Assembly: GCA_958433005.1 (NCBI GenBank)
Contig: CAUAWV010000006.1
Span: 1-64,000 of the forward strand
Origin: an uncultured Collinsella sp.
Lineage (GTDB): Bacteria > Actinomycetota > Coriobacteriia > Coriobacteriales > Coriobacteriaceae
Direction: 5' to 3'
Length of the DNA: 64,000 bases
The stretch's first letter is position 1; every line of letters starts with the position of its first letter. Below the pieces are notes generated by a model. That model did no database searches. It was not told the origin of the DNA and saw only the letters and a list, made by a program, of their open reading frames with translations. Below, in pieces: positions 1 through 8,938 of this stretch. A program made the position numbers and the translations under genes.

Positions 1-234
1 GGCCGCCTAGAAAAGGGACGGCGAATTCTGTCCGAAATCTTGACACAGCTCAGGGTGCCGTTCGCCTGGCCCGCACGCCTGGGGTCGCTCGGGGTGGAGG
101 CCTTCATCGACGCCGCACGCGCGGCGGGCCCTCTCCTCACGACTGCGCTCGCTGGCCTCGTGCTCACCCTGGCAGCCGACGCCGTCCTTCTCGCCTGGTT
201 CTGCCGCTTCGAGGACGGGAGGGCAGATGCATAG
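1..234 (+). CDS. C-terminal fragment of a probable membrane/transport protein
   Basis: The frame is open to the left edge and ends at TAG 232-234, so this is the last 77 codons of a longer gene. The fragment has one clear hydrophobic helix (LLTTALAGLVLTLAADAVLLAWF) close to a short polar C-terminus. A membrane protein of this kind just upstream of a response regulator and kinase would fit an ABC-transporter permease controlled by that two-component system, as in antibiotic-peptide resistance modules. That is inference from position; no permease motif is visible in what remains. Confidence 0.5.
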   Translation, partial: GRLEKGRRILSEILTQLRVPFAWPARLGSLGVEAFIDAARAAGPLLTTALAGLVLTLAADAVLLAWFCRFEDGRADA

Positions 235-412
235 GAAGCCGCTCGCCGCCGTGCTCGTCCCCCCCCTCTCCGCAGCGTTTGTCCTGGGCGGGAATGCCCT
301 GCTCGACGCCGGCTGGGGTTCGGCGCTGCGCTCGATCGCCGACCGCGTGCTGCCCAACCCTGAGATCGCAATGTGGGCGCCCGCGGTTGCGTGCAGGGTT
401 CTGGACCGCTGA
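227..412 (+). CDS. small hydrophobic ORF, unrecognised
   Basis: This 61-residue ORF starts with ATG at 227, overlapping the stop of the preceding gene by 8 bases, an arrangement typical of translationally coupled genes. The N-terminus (MHRKPLAAVLVPPLSAAFVL) could be a signal-anchor or membrane helix. No family is recognised. It may be a small partner of the upstream membrane protein or the residue of a truncated second permease. Confidence 0.35.
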   Translation: MHRKPLAAVLVPPLSAAFVLGGNALLDAGWGSALRSIADRVLPNPEIAMWAPAVACRVLDR

Positions 413-457
413 GTGCGGCGCTAGTACAATTCCGACGAGATTTTCAGGAGGTCTAAC

Positions 458-1120
458 ATGGCGAGGATACTGGCAGTGGATGATGAACGGGCGATCCTCG
501 ACGCGCTCGCGCGCGTCCTCGGCCGCGACGGCCATGAGGTCGTCAGGGCGGCGGACCCGACGGCGGTCCCGGGGATGGACCTCTCGCGCTTCGACCTCGT
601 GCTCTGCGACGTCATGATGCCGGGGCTCGACGGCTTCGAGCTCGTGCGGCAGATCCGCCCGGACTTCGACGGCCCCATCGTCTTCCTGACCGCGCGCGTG
701 GCCGAGGAGGATGCCGTGGCCGCCTACGGCCTGGGCGCCGACGACTACGTCCGTAAGCCCTTCGGGGCCGCGGAACTGCGCGCCAAGGTCGCGGCCCATC
801 TACGCCGTGAGCGCCGGTCGCGCTCGCACGCCCTCTCCTTCGGGGAGGTGCGGATCGACCTCGGGGCGCGCGACCTCGCCGTGGGCGGCGAGGCCGTGCC
901 GCTCACGCCTACCGAGTACGCCATCTGCGAGTACCTCGCCCGCCACCCCGGGCAGGTCATGAGCCGCGCGCAGATCCGCGAGGCGGTGCTCGGCTGGGAG
1001 AGCGACGCCGACGACGCGGCCATATCCATGCAGGTCAGCCGCGCCCGGAGGAAACTCTCCGAGGCCGGTGCCGATCCGATCGCGACCGTCTGGGGGATGG
1101 GGTACAAGTGGCAGCTCTAA
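458..1120 (+). CDS. OmpR/PhoB-family response regulator
   Basis: A DNA-binding response regulator of 220 aa, the normal length for the OmpR class. The receiver domain (about residues 1-115) has the acidic pocket VDDE at 7-10, the phospho-acceptor D51 in LVLCDVMMP, T78 and K100 in YVRKPFG. The C-terminal half is a winged helix with the LTPTEYAICEYL start and the closing VWGMGYKW. A strong ribosome binding site (AGGAGG) sits 7 bases before the ATG. The downstream kinase gene begins inside its last codons, so the two are co-transcribed and presumably form a cognate pair. Target genes are unknown; the membrane gene at the window edge is the obvious candidate. Confidence 0.93.
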   Translation: MARILAVDDERAILDALARVLGRDGHEVVRAADPTAVPGMDLSRFDLVLCDVMMPGLDGFELVRQIRPDFDGPIVFLTARVAEEDAVAAYGLGADDYVRKPFGAAELRAKVAAHLRRERRSRSHALSFGEVRIDLGARDLAVGGEAVPLTPTEYAICEYLARHPGQVMSRAQIREAVLGWESDADDAAISMQVSRARRKLSEAGADPIATVWGMGYKWQL

Positions 1121-2544
1121 GGACCGGGGCGCGAGGTCGCGGGGGCATGCCGCTCTCCTTCGTCATCGCGCGCTACTTCGCCTACGCGTTCGCGGCGGTC
1201 GCCACGGCGTGGCTCGCCTCGTTCATGGCGCTCTCCGCGGCGATCAACGCGGGCTTCGTCTACGAGGCAAGCTGGGGGCCGGCCAATGTGCGCGAGGTCG
1301 CGGAGGGCCTGGCACGCGACGGCGTCTGCGGACAGCAGGACGTGCCGACGGCGTACCGCTACCTCATCCTGAATAAGGACGGATACGTGCTGATGACAGA
1401 CCTCGATGGCACGCGGCTCGAGGACGCGACGGAAATGGCCCGTGCGGCACTCGCCGCGGATCCGGGCACAGTGGAGATCGAGGGCGGGGGCTCGGGCCTC
1501 ACCTACGCCGCGTTCCCGCTCAAGGGCGGCGGGGCCTGCGCACTCGTCAGCGAGTACCTGCCGCAGTGGGTCTCGCGCGATCTCGCCAGCCTGCTTCCCA
1601 ATCCGCAGAACCTCATGCTCGTCGGCGCCGCTGTGGGAAGCGCGCTCGCGCTCGCGCTCGTGGCGCGCCGTGCGAGCCGCGTGATCTCGCGCAAGATGGC
1701 GCCGCTCGCGGAGGCGGCGGGGCGCGTCGGCGCGGGGGAGCTCGACTTCGCGGTCGGCAGCACCAACGTGCGTGAGGTGAACGACGTCCTCGCCGCGATG
1801 GACGCCATGCGGGCCTCCCTCGCCGAGTCGCTCGAGGCCCGCTGGGCCGCGGAGCGGGGGCAGCGCGAGCAGATGGCGTCGCTCGCCCACGACCTCAAGA
1901 CGCCGCTCACCGTGCTGCGCGCCAACGCCGACTTCGTGGCGGAGGAGCTGGAAGACGAGAAAGACGCCGACCTCGCGGCCGCCGCGCGCGACATAGCCGG
2001 CAGTGTCGAAAGGCTTGACGGCTACGTGCGCCTGCTCATCGAGGCGTCGCGCGGGTCCGGCGGGGCGGAGAGGGCCCCCATGCGGCCGGCCGAGCTCTGC
2101 GAACAGGTCCTCGCCGAGGCCGCCCAGATCGCCCGGGCGCGAGGCGTGACGCTCGACGCAGCCACGGGCCCCGCTGTCGCGGGCGCGCCCGAGGCCCCAC
2201 TCGACCGAACCACCCTGGCGCGAGCCGCCGCGAACCTCGTGGCCAACGCCGCCGAGCACGCGCGCTCGCGCGTGGTGGTCTCCTGCGACGTCGCTGGTGG
2301 ATACCTCGTCATCGAGGTCGCCGATGACGGACCGGGCTTTTCTCCCGCCGCCCTCGAACGCGGCTGCGAGCGCCTCTTCACAGACGACTCCTCTCGCTCC
2401 TCGCGCGACGGAGGCCGCCATTACGGGCTCGGCCTCCACGTCGCCTCCGAGGCCGCGAGCGCCCACGGGGGCTCCGTCTCGCTCGCCAACAGCCCCTCGG
2501 GCGGCGCGGTGGCCACCATCGCGGTCCCCCTGTGCGGGATCTGA
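1108..2544 (+). CDS. sensor histidine kinase
   Basis: A membrane sensor kinase of 478 aa if the GTG at 1108 is used. ATG 1147 is a credible alternative and gives an N-terminus that goes straight into the first membrane helix. Two hydrophobic segments (about residues 20-45 and 172-190) flank an extracytoplasmic sensor region; a HAMP-like linker follows. The phospho-acceptor is H261 in SLAHDLKTPL. The ATPase domain shows the N box NLVANAAEHA, DDGPGF and the GLGLHVAS G2 box. The gene overlaps the response regulator by 13 bases with the GTG start, so both are made from one mRNA. The signal sensed cannot be read from the sequence. Confidence 0.93.
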   Translation: MAALRTGARGRGGMPLSFVIARYFAYAFAAVATAWLASFMALSAAINAGFVYEASWGPANVREVAEGLARDGVCGQQDVPTAYRYLILNKDGYVLMTDLDGTRLEDATEMARAALAADPGTVEIEGGGSGLTYAAFPLKGGGACALVSEYLPQWVSRDLASLLPNPQNLMLVGAAVGSALALALVARRASRVISRKMAPLAEAAGRVGAGELDFAVGSTNVREVNDVLAAMDAMRASLAESLEARWAAERGQREQMASLAHDLKTPLTVLRANADFVAEELEDEKDADLAAAARDIAGSVERLDGYVRLLIEASRGSGGAERAPMRPAELCEQVLAEAAQIARARGVTLDAATGPAVAGAPEAPLDRTTLARAAANLVANAAEHARSRVVVSCDVAGGYLVIEVADDGPGFSPAALERGCERLFTDDSSRSSRDGGRHYGLGLHVASEAASAHGGSVSLANSPSGGAVATIAVPLCGI

Positions 2545-2654
2545 CGACTTCCTCGATGTCTACCTTGACTGCGATATGTCGCTCGTCGAGGCCGCGACGA
2601 GATGGTGTTGCGTCTGCCCCGTTTGGTGCTTCTAGCTCAAATTTGATCTGATGT

Positions 2655-2687
2655 AAGGCCCGTGCAATCCTGCATGGGCCTTTCTTT
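2655..2687 (+). terminator. intrinsic terminator after the kinase gene
   Basis: AAGGCCCGTGCA, a four-base loop ATCC and TGCATGGGCCTT form a 12-bp stem (one G-T pair), followed by TTCTTTT. It ends the two-component operon. Confidence 0.85.
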
Positions 2688-2751
2688 TGGCAATTGCTCG
2701 ACCGATTCTTGGCTTGAAACACAAATTATCAAGTTAAGGAGAAATGGGGCC

Positions 2752-3000
2752 ATGCACCGGCTCTCAGAGCGCCTGCCGCACTCCCCCGCCATTACCTTCG
2801 CGGCGTTCTCATATAGAGCCCATCCTGCGTGGCGTTTCATTGCAACAGCACACTTGCCCACCAATCAAGTGACCTACTGGAATAAATACGGCGACACGCT
2901 TGTTCGTTACAATCGCTATATCTATGTAAATCGCCGCGATAAATACAGCCTGTACTCGGCTATATACCAGCTACGCGTATGTAGATTCATAACGCGTTAA
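2752..3000 (+). CDS. small ORF of unknown function, possibly not coding
   Basis: An 82-codon ORF with ATG at 2752 preceded by AAGGAG ten bases upstream. The product is basic and aromatic-rich and resembles nothing I recognise. The second half is much AT-richer than the surrounding genes. The rest of the 2688-3111 gap holds no other gene candidate. Treat as tentative. Confidence 0.22.
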   Translation: MHRLSERLPHSPAITFAAFSYRAHPAWRFIATAHLPTNQVTYWNKYGDTLVRYNRYIYVNRRDKYSLYSAIYQLRVCRFITR

Positions 3001-3111
3001 TAAATCGGCTCAAGTGCGTGCAAAACGCGCAAGTAGCCGCAAAAGGCGATTATCGCGTAGGTAGATTTTTTGCACCCTGTTGATTAATCAAAATTAAGCA
3101 ATTACTAAAAC

Positions 3112-3140
3112 AAAAAAGGTCAGGCACTAGGTGCCTGACC
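3112..3140 (-). terminator. terminator of tRNA-Pro
   Basis: On the minus strand GGTCAGGCAC and GTGCCTGACC form a perfect 10-bp stem with a three-base loop, followed by TTTTTTG. It lies directly beyond the tRNA-Pro 3' end. Confidence 0.92.
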
Positions 3141-3150
3141 TGCAAACTTC

Positions 3151-3227
<77 letters not shown>

Positions 3228-3270
3228 AAGCTTTTGTTTGTTGCTCTGCTCTCGCTCGCAACAGGGAGTA

Positions 3271-3299
3271 TATTAACCCGAAACTTTAGACTTGTGCAA
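3271..3299 (-). promoter_or_regulatory. promoter of tRNA-Pro
   Basis: On the minus strand TTGCAC (3299-3294) and TTAATA (3276-3271) are separated by 17 bases; TATACT, four bases further on, is an alternative -10 box. It lies between coaBC and the tRNA, so the tRNA can be transcribed apart from the long operon. Confidence 0.6.
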
Positions 3300-3307
3300 G
3301 AACTTTT

Positions 3308-4522
3308 TTACAAATTTTGAAGCAAGTCCAAAATTGTATCTGCGAGCTGGGGTTTTGTTAGCACGGGAAGTTCTTGCGTGCCCGTTGTGCTCACAATCCA
3401 GGCCTTGTTCGTGTCGGTACCAAAGCCCGAATCGGCGCGCGAGACATCGTTGGCGATAATGGTATCGCAACCTTTGCGTGCCAATTTGCGCTCGGCGTAC
3501 TCGACAACGTTATCGGTCTCGGCTGCAAATCCGATTACACGGCGCTCGCCTTTCTGGCGCGAGAGCTCAGCCAAAATATCAACAGTCTCGACGAGCTCGA
3601 TGCTATCGAGGCGTTCGCTGGCTTTTTTGAGCTTATGGTCGGCAGGGGCCGCCGGCGTGTAGTCGGCGACGGCGGCGGCGCAAATGGCAGCGTCGGCCGT
3701 CTGGAAGGCGTTGAGGGCCGCCTGAAGCATCTCTGCGGCAGTCTGCACGCGCACGCACTCCACGCCGCGAGGAACATCGAGCGATGTCGGTCCCAGCACG
3801 AGCGTGACCTCGGCACCGCGGCGAGCGGCCTCCCCCGCCAGGGCGACGCCCATCTTGCCCGACGACCGATTGCCGATAAAGCGCACCGGATCGATCGGCT
3901 CATGCGTAGGACCGGCGGTGATCACGATGCGCTTGCCCGCCAGGTCTTGCGGCACGGGATTGAGTACCTCGCAGATGGCTTCGACGATGTCCTCGGGCTC
4001 GCTCATGCGCCCCGTGTCCACGTCGCCGCAGGCAAGGTAGCCACTACCGGGGCCAACCACGTACACCCCGCGGTCGCGCAGCGTGGCCATATTGGCCTGG
4101 GTTGCCGGCGCCTTCCACATGCCATTGTTCATGGCCGGCGCGATTGCAATGGGTCGCGGCGTGGCGAGCAGCGTGGTAGAGATGAGGTCGTCGGCGATGC
4201 CGTTAGCCATCTTGGCTATGATATTCGCCGTCGCGGGCGCCACGACCACCAGATCGGGCTCCTGGGCCAGTGAAATGTGGTGGATGGGGTCGGAGGGGTC
4301 GTCGAACAGGCCCACGGCGACGGGCTCGTTGGTGAGCGCACGGAAGGTGAGCGGGCCCACAAACTCGGTGGCATGCTCGCTCATAACGACCTTGACGCGC
4401 GCGCCGCGCTTTTGCAGCAGGCGAACGATATTGCACGACTTATAGGCGGCGATCCCGCCGGTAATGCCCAGCAGGATCGTTTTTCCCTCAAGTTGCATTG
4501 AATTGTTGGATGCCGCCGTCAT
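3308..4522 (-). CDS. coaBC: bifunctional phosphopantothenoylcysteine decarboxylase / phosphopantothenate-cysteine ligase
   Basis: Converts 4'-phosphopantothenate to 4'-phosphopantetheine in two steps of coenzyme A synthesis (ligase, then FMN-dependent decarboxylase). 404 aa, normal for the fusion. The N-terminal CoaC flavoprotein (about 14-190) starts LLGITGGIAAYKS and contains the PAMNNGMW loop and the LACGDVDTGRM substrate lid with its conserved Cys. The CoaB half begins ITAGPTHEPIDPVRFI and includes NRSSGKMG and AAVADYTP. The ATG at 4522 has AAGGAAG at a good distance and lies two bases beyond the stop of the zinc ribbon gene, so I prefer it to the longer open frame. It is the last gene of the long minus-strand operon. 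Confidence 0.96.
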   Translation of the reverse strand: MTAASNNSMQLEGKTILLGITGGIAAYKSCNIVRLLQKRGARVKVVMSEHATEFVGPLTFRALTNEPVAVGLFDDPSDPIHHISLAQEPDLVVVAPATANIIAKMANGIADDLISTTLLATPRPIAIAPAMNNGMWKAPATQANMATLRDRGVYVVGPGSGYLACGDVDTGRMSEPEDIVEAICEVLNPVPQDLAGKRIVITAGPTHEPIDPVRFIGNRSSGKMGVALAGEAARRGAEVTLVLGPTSLDVPRGVECVRVQTAAEMLQAALNAFQTADAAICAAAVADYTPAAPADHKLKKASERLDSIELVETVDILAELSRQKGERRVIGFAAETDNVVEYAERKLARKGCDTIIANDVSRADSGFGTDTNKAWIVSTTGTQELPVLTKPQLADTILDLLQNL

Positions 4523-4524
4523 CG

Positions 4525-5244
4525 CTAGGCTTCCTTGCTCGGGAGTACTAGGAGGCGGTGGCAGTACGGGCAATGCGTGATCTCGCTACCGTCATGGTTG
4601 AGGTCGCTCATGGACGATGCCTGCAGCGCGGTGTGGCAGACCGTGGGGATGTTGCCCTTGATGGTCTCGACGGCCAGGCCGCGGAACTGCTTGAGCAGAC
4701 GCTCGTAGTCGGTGAGCACGCCGGCCGGCAGCGTGGCAGCAAGCGCGGTGCGCTCTTTAGTGGCGGTGTCAATCTGAGCCTGAAGGTCGGCAGCCTTGGC
4801 GCGGGCGGCCTTGGTATCGGCCTTCACGCCCTCCTCGAACTTGGCGATGATGGCCTGCGCGCGGGCCTCGCGGTCGAGCGCCTCCTTATGGGCGACAACG
4901 ACGTCCTTGCGGGTGTGCTCGATCTTGTCCAGACGCTTGGCCAGGGTTGAGAGTTCATTCTCCAGGTCCTGAACCTCACGGTAGTCGGAGCCGTCGACAT
5001 GGCGCTTCTTGGCAGCCTCGATAGCGTTGTTGGTCTGAATCTCGGTGGTGTTGAGATCGTCGAGCTCAATGTCCAGATCCTTGCGCTGGGCGTAGAGCTT
5101 GGTCATCTCGGACTTGAGCTTCACATAGGTCTTGCGCTTGGAAGCGAGCTCCTTGAGCTCCGGCATATTGGCAAGTTCGCTCTTGTTGCGGGCGAGCTCC
5201 AAATCGATCTGTTGCAGCTTGAGTAGCGTAGCGCCGGCGCTCAT
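4525..5244 (-). CDS. coiled-coil protein with C-terminal zinc ribbon
   Basis: A 239-aa soluble protein of the C4-type zinc ribbon (DUF164-like) family often encoded next to NIF3 homologues. Residues about 10-185 are a long heptad-rich coiled coil (LQQIDLELARNKSEL onward). The C-terminus holds CPYCHRLL, the second half of the zinc ribbon. The first half reads TVCHTAL where the family usually has a CxxC pair, so one ligand Cys is missing or replaced by His. ATG 5244 overlaps the NIF3 stop by four bases (ATGA), indicating coupling. Function unknown; proposed roles in RNA or protein binding are general to the family. Confidence 0.85.
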   Translation of the reverse strand: MSAGATLLKLQQIDLELARNKSELANMPELKELASKRKTYVKLKSEMTKLYAQRKDLDIELDDLNTTEIQTNNAIEAAKKRHVDGSDYREVQDLENELSTLAKRLDKIEHTRKDVVVAHKEALDREARAQAIIAKFEEGVKADTKAARAKAADLQAQIDTATKERTALAATLPAGVLTDYERLLKQFRGLAVETIKGNIPTVCHTALQASSMSDLNHDGSEITHCPYCHRLLVLPSKEA

Positions 5245-6050
5245 AAGTTCTCTCCTTTTGTCACAGTCCACCATTGGCAAGGGTTCAGTATTTTAATCGC
5301 ATGACGGGGGTCGACCCCGGCGTCAACTGCAGAGTTCATCAATATATCAACGAACGGTTCTTCGGAGCGGTCGTGGCCGAGCAAGATCACCGGCAGCCCG
5401 CGCAAGGCAAGGTCTTGCGCCACGTGGTAGCCCGCCTCGCCGGTTACGATGACATCTGCGCCCGCGGCGATGGCGAGCTCTCCAAAGTCTCCCAGGGAGC
5501 CGCCCAAAATAGCGACGGTACGGCATGCGTGCTCGGCTTCGCCCCACACACGCGGGTCGCTGCCGAAGGCTGTGGTAGCACGGGTAGCAAGATCGCGCAG
5601 TGTGCACGGGTCGTTGAGCGTTGCAAGCGCGCCCAGGCCGGTGGCCTCGGGGTCGTCCACGTGCTCCAGTGAGCTCACGGGTTCGGCGACCAGCAGCTCG
5701 CTCAGGCAGGTGCGCGCTTCGTGCGAACGGTCCAGATTGGTGTGGAGCGAGATGATGCTCACGCCGCAACGCGCTGCCTCGTAGAGCGCCGCGCTGCATT
5801 GGGGGCGTGCGGAATCCGACGGACAAAACGCCTCGGGCGCCTTGATATAGATGGGATGATGCGTTAGCAGCACGTTGGCGCCGGCCTCCTGGGCGCGGTG
5901 CACATTGGCTTCGGTCGCATCGAGTGCGCAGGCAACACCGGTAATCTCCGCGGCAGGGTCGCCGACGGAGAGTCCTACATGGTCCCAACTCTCGGCATCG
6001 GTCTTGGGATAGCGCGCCAGCAGCGCGCGCTCAAGCTCGGCTACGATCAT
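5241..6050 (-). CDS. NIF3/YbgI-like dinuclear metal centre protein
   Basis: A 269-aa NIF3-family protein, which in structural studies forms a toroidal hexamer with a di-metal site. Metal-binding features visible are the LLTHHPIYIK double-His motif, the SLHTNLD segment and the C-terminal GHDRSEEPFVD region. Some relatives are annotated as GTP cyclohydrolase I type 2, but the activity is not settled. It overlaps cysteine desulfurase upstream and the zinc ribbon gene downstream by four bases each, so all three are translationally coupled. Confidence 0.92.
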   Translation of the reverse strand: MIVAELERALLARYPKTDAESWDHVGLSVGDPAAEITGVACALDATEANVHRAQEAGANVLLTHHPIYIKAPEAFCPSDSARPQCSAALYEAARCGVSIISLHTNLDRSHEARTCLSELLVAEPVSSLEHVDDPEATGLGALATLNDPCTLRDLATRATTAFGSDPRVWGEAEHACRTVAILGGSLGDFGELAIAAGADVIVTGEAGYHVAQDLALRGLPVILLGHDRSEEPFVDILMNSAVDAGVDPRHAIKILNPCQWWTVTKGENL

Positions 6051-7225
6051 GCGGCGCCTACGATCGAGAGCAGCGCACTTGCAAACTCGTCCAGATCGCT
6101 CGGATTCACGCGGTCATCGAACGAGATGCGCAGTGCGCCCAGAGCCTGCTCGCGACCGATGCCCATCGCGCTCAAAACGTGGCTGGGGTCCATGCTGCCG
6201 CTCGAGCACGCCGAGCCGGCCGAAACCTCAAAGCCGGCGGCATCGAGCTTGACGATGAGCTCCTCGGAATCCATGCCGTCAACGTAGATCGACACCATGC
6301 CCGGCAGGCGATCGGCCTGTGTGTAGTCGCCCATGGTGGCATGAATACGCGGATGAGCCGTAAGCGTGGCGTAGAGCTTGTCGGAAAGGGCTTGCAGCGT
6401 CGCGCGCTCCCGGTCCACATTCGGCAGCAACACGGAGGCGGCAGCGGCAAAGGCCAGCTGCGTGCGCAGGTCCTGCGTGCCGGCACGACGACCGCCCTCC
6501 TGTCCGCCGCCAAAGATGCGCGGGCGCAGCGGCGTGCGGTTCTTAAGGTAGAGCGCGCCGGATGCCACGGGGCCACCGATCTTGTGCGCGGCAACGGTCA
6601 TGGCGTCAACTCCCAGCTCGGTGACATCGAGCGGAATATGCAGATACCCCTGGATGGCATCGGTGTGGAACAGGGCGCCAACGGTATGCGCGGCCGCGGC
6701 AAGCTCGCGGATGGGCTGCACAACGCCGGTCTCGTTGTTGGCAACCATGATGCTCACGAGCGCCACGTCGTCGCCTAGCAGCTCGACAAGCGTGGCAGGC
6801 TCAATGTAGCCCAAGCGGCAGGGCTGCACCAGGTCGACGGTAAAGCCGGCGGCACGCAGCAGCGGCAGGTTGTCCAGAATCGAATCGTGCTCGATGGCCG
6901 AAACGATGACACGACCACGCTTGCGATCGCGCTGACGAGCGCCCTCGGCAAGACCGAGCAGCGCCAGCTGGTTGGCTTCGGTGCCGCCGTTGGTCAGTAC
7001 AATCTCGGACGGGCGGACGCGCGCGCCAAAGCTGCGGGCGATCTCGCGACGTGCAACCTCCAGACGCGCGGCAGCCTTGCGGCCGAGCGAATGCAGCGAG
7101 TTGGGGTTGACGCCGGCAAGCTCGCTGTCGTCGTACTCGCGCTGCGCAAGGAGCGCCTCGGCGCGCATGGGCGTCGAGGCGGCATAGTCAAGATTCACGG
7201 GTATGCGGTTTTGACCTGCGGTCAT
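6047..7225 (-). CDS. cysteine desulfurase (NifS/IscS-type)
   Basis: A PLP enzyme of 392 aa that mobilises sulfur from cysteine for Fe-S clusters or thio-modified tRNA. K215 in AAHKIGGP binds PLP, H113 in IEHDS stacks on the cofactor, and C340 in SAGSACSSGS is the active-site Cys in the longer, flexible loop typical of group I enzymes. No iscU or sufU is adjacent in this window, so the acceptor is unknown. Coupling to NIF3 by a four-base overlap hints at a shared role in metal or sulfur handling. Confidence 0.93.
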   Translation of the reverse strand: MTAGQNRIPVNLDYAASTPMRAEALLAQREYDDSELAGVNPNSLHSLGRKAAARLEVARREIARSFGARVRPSEIVLTNGGTEANQLALLGLAEGARQRDRKRGRVIVSAIEHDSILDNLPLLRAAGFTVDLVQPCRLGYIEPATLVELLGDDVALVSIMVANNETGVVQPIRELAAAAHTVGALFHTDAIQGYLHIPLDVTELGVDAMTVAAHKIGGPVASGALYLKNRTPLRPRIFGGGQEGGRRAGTQDLRTQLAFAAAASVLLPNVDRERATLQALSDKLYATLTAHPRIHATMGDYTQADRLPGMVSIYVDGMDSEELIVKLDAAGFEVSAGSACSSGSMDPSHVLSAMGIGREQALGALRISFDDRVNPSDLDEFASALLSIVGAA

Positions 7226-7231
7226 AAGGGT

Positions 7232-7903
7232 TTATGCCTCCTGTGCGGCCTCATTGCCCAGCTTCTGCAGCAGCGCAACCTCGGCAGCGGGATCTTCGGA
7301 CTTAAATACGGCGGAGCCGGCCACGAGCACGTTGGCGCCAGCTTTGACGACCTCGGCGATGTTCTTGGAAGAAATACCGCCGTCGACCTCGATGAGGGGT
7401 GAAACGCCGTGACGCTCGCACATGGCCTTGAGCTCGTGCAGTTTGGCAATTGTACCGGGAATAAAGCTCTGGCCGCCAAAGCCGGGGTTCACGCTCATGA
7501 GCAGCACCATATCGACGACGTCGATGATGCTCTCGAGCACGCACACGGGGGTGGCGGGGTTGAGCACCACGCCGGCTTTAACGCCGCGCTGCTGCAGATG
7601 GGTGAGCGTGCGGTGCAGGTGCGTGGAGGCCTCGTAGTGTACGGTGATCATGTCGGCACCAGCGTCGGCGTACCAATCGACCGTCTCGTCGGGGTTCGAC
7701 ACCATCAGGTGCGCGTCGACCGGTACATCGGTGGAACGCTTGACGGCCTTAAGGATGTCAACGCCAAAGGTGAGGTTGCCGGTAAAGTGACCGTCCATAA
7801 CGTCGAAGTGCACGTAGTCGGCGCCGGCGATCTTGTCGAGCTCGCCCTTGAGGTTGGCCATGTCGGCCGAAAGGACGGACGGAGCGATTTTGATGGAACC
7901 CAT
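7232..7903 (-). CDS. rpe: ribulose-phosphate 3-epimerase
   Basis: Interconverts D-ribulose 5-phosphate and D-xylulose 5-phosphate in the pentose phosphate pathway. 223 aa, a TIM barrel of normal size. Diagnostic segments are VLSADMANL, HFDVMDGHF (metal-binding His and catalytic Asp), VNPGFGGQSF and EVDGGIS. It sits six bases upstream of the desulfurase gene in the same operon. Confidence 0.97.
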   Translation of the reverse strand: MGSIKIAPSVLSADMANLKGELDKIAGADYVHFDVMDGHFTGNLTFGVDILKAVKRSTDVPVDAHLMVSNPDETVDWYADAGADMITVHYEASTHLHRTLTHLQQRGVKAGVVLNPATPVCVLESIIDVVDMVLLMSVNPGFGGQSFIPGTIAKLHELKAMCERHGVSPLIEVDGGISSKNIAEVVKAGANVLVAGSAVFKSEDPAAEVALLQKLGNEAAQEA

Positions 7904-7921
7904 GGTAGAAGCCTTTCTGCG

Positions 7922-8929
7922 CTAGTCGGTGAGTCCGTAGAACTCTTGAGAAGGGACGCGATCGGTAAGAATCTCGAGCGCCCTATCCAAAGTAACACCG
8001 TTGTAGAGCGTTTGCTCCACGGCAAAGGTGAGCGGAATGTCTACGCCCAGTGAACGGGCGAGCTCGCTGACGCTGCGGGCCGCGACGGCGCCCTCGACCA
8101 CCATATGCGTGCGCGCCTGGTACTCGTCGAGCGACACGCCGTGGGCAAACTCGTAGCCAAAGGTGCGGTTGCGCGAATGCTCGGAGGTGCAGGTGGCAAT
8201 GAGGTCACCCATGCCGGCAAGACCCATGCAGGTCATGGCTTGACCGCCGCGGGCGTGCACCAGACGGCTGATCTCGGCCAGGCCGCGCGTCATGATAAGG
8301 GCAAGCGTGTTGTCGCCCGCACCAGAACCGGCGGAAATGCCGCACACGATGGCGATGACGTTTTTCATGGCGCCGCAAACCTCGACGCCGGTCATGTCCT
8401 GCGACAGGTAGATGCGGAAGGCCGTGGATAGGAGCAGGTCCTTAAAGGTCTCCCCTACCTGCGGATCTTTGCTGGCGATGACGGCGGCAGAAAGCCCGCC
8501 GCGGCAGATCTCCTCGGCATGGTTGGGGCCCGAGAGCGCCGCGACACGCGACTCGTTGCCGATCTCACTGGCGATGACCTCGCTCATGAGCAGGCCGGAT
8601 TCGGGCTCAATACCCTTGGTGAGGCAGAGTGCCGGGGTGTCGGCGGCGATGAAGGGTGCTGCCTTATGGCATACGCTGCGCAGGTGCGTGGAGGGCACGG
8701 CAAAGATGATGGCCTCGGCGCCGTCAAGCGCCTGCGACAGGTCCGTGGCGGCGACAACGTTGCCGGGCAGCTCGTAGTCCACCAGATACCGGGGATTGCG
8801 ATGCTCGGCATTGATGCCGGCGGCCGTCTGCTCACTATGGGCCCACATGGTCACGCGCTCGGCTCGCGCGGCGGCAAGGCCGGCGACGGCAGTTCCCCAG
8901 GAGCCAGAGCCAATCAGCGCAACATTCAT
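7922..8929 (-). CDS. gpsA: glycerol-3-phosphate dehydrogenase [NAD(P)+]
   Basis: Makes sn-glycerol 3-phosphate from dihydroxyacetone phosphate for phospholipids. 335 aa. The Rossmann fingerprint is GSGSWGTAVAGLA at the N-terminus; SGPNHAEE and CGAMKNVIAI carry conserved catalytic Lys and Asn positions, and GMGDLIATC is the substrate-site segment. It lies directly downstream of plsY, which uses its product. Confidence 0.97.
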   Translation of the reverse strand: MNVALIGSGSWGTAVAGLAAARAERVTMWAHSEQTAAGINAEHRNPRYLVDYELPGNVVAATDLSQALDGAEAIIFAVPSTHLRSVCHKAAPFIAADTPALCLTKGIEPESGLLMSEVIASEIGNESRVAALSGPNHAEEICRGGLSAAVIASKDPQVGETFKDLLLSTAFRIYLSQDMTGVEVCGAMKNVIAIVCGISAGSGAGDNTLALIMTRGLAEISRLVHARGGQAMTCMGLAGMGDLIATCTSEHSRNRTFGYEFAHGVSLDEYQARTHMVVEGAVAARSVSELARSLGVDIPLTFAVEQTLYNGVTLDRALEILTDRVPSQEFYGLTD

Positions 8930-8938
8930 GACTCTCTC

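Noticed and set aside
3040..3075. CGCGTAGGTAGATTTTTT, similar to the complement of the element core
   Set aside because: No paired arms at the required distances and only partial core identity, so not counted as a fifth element.
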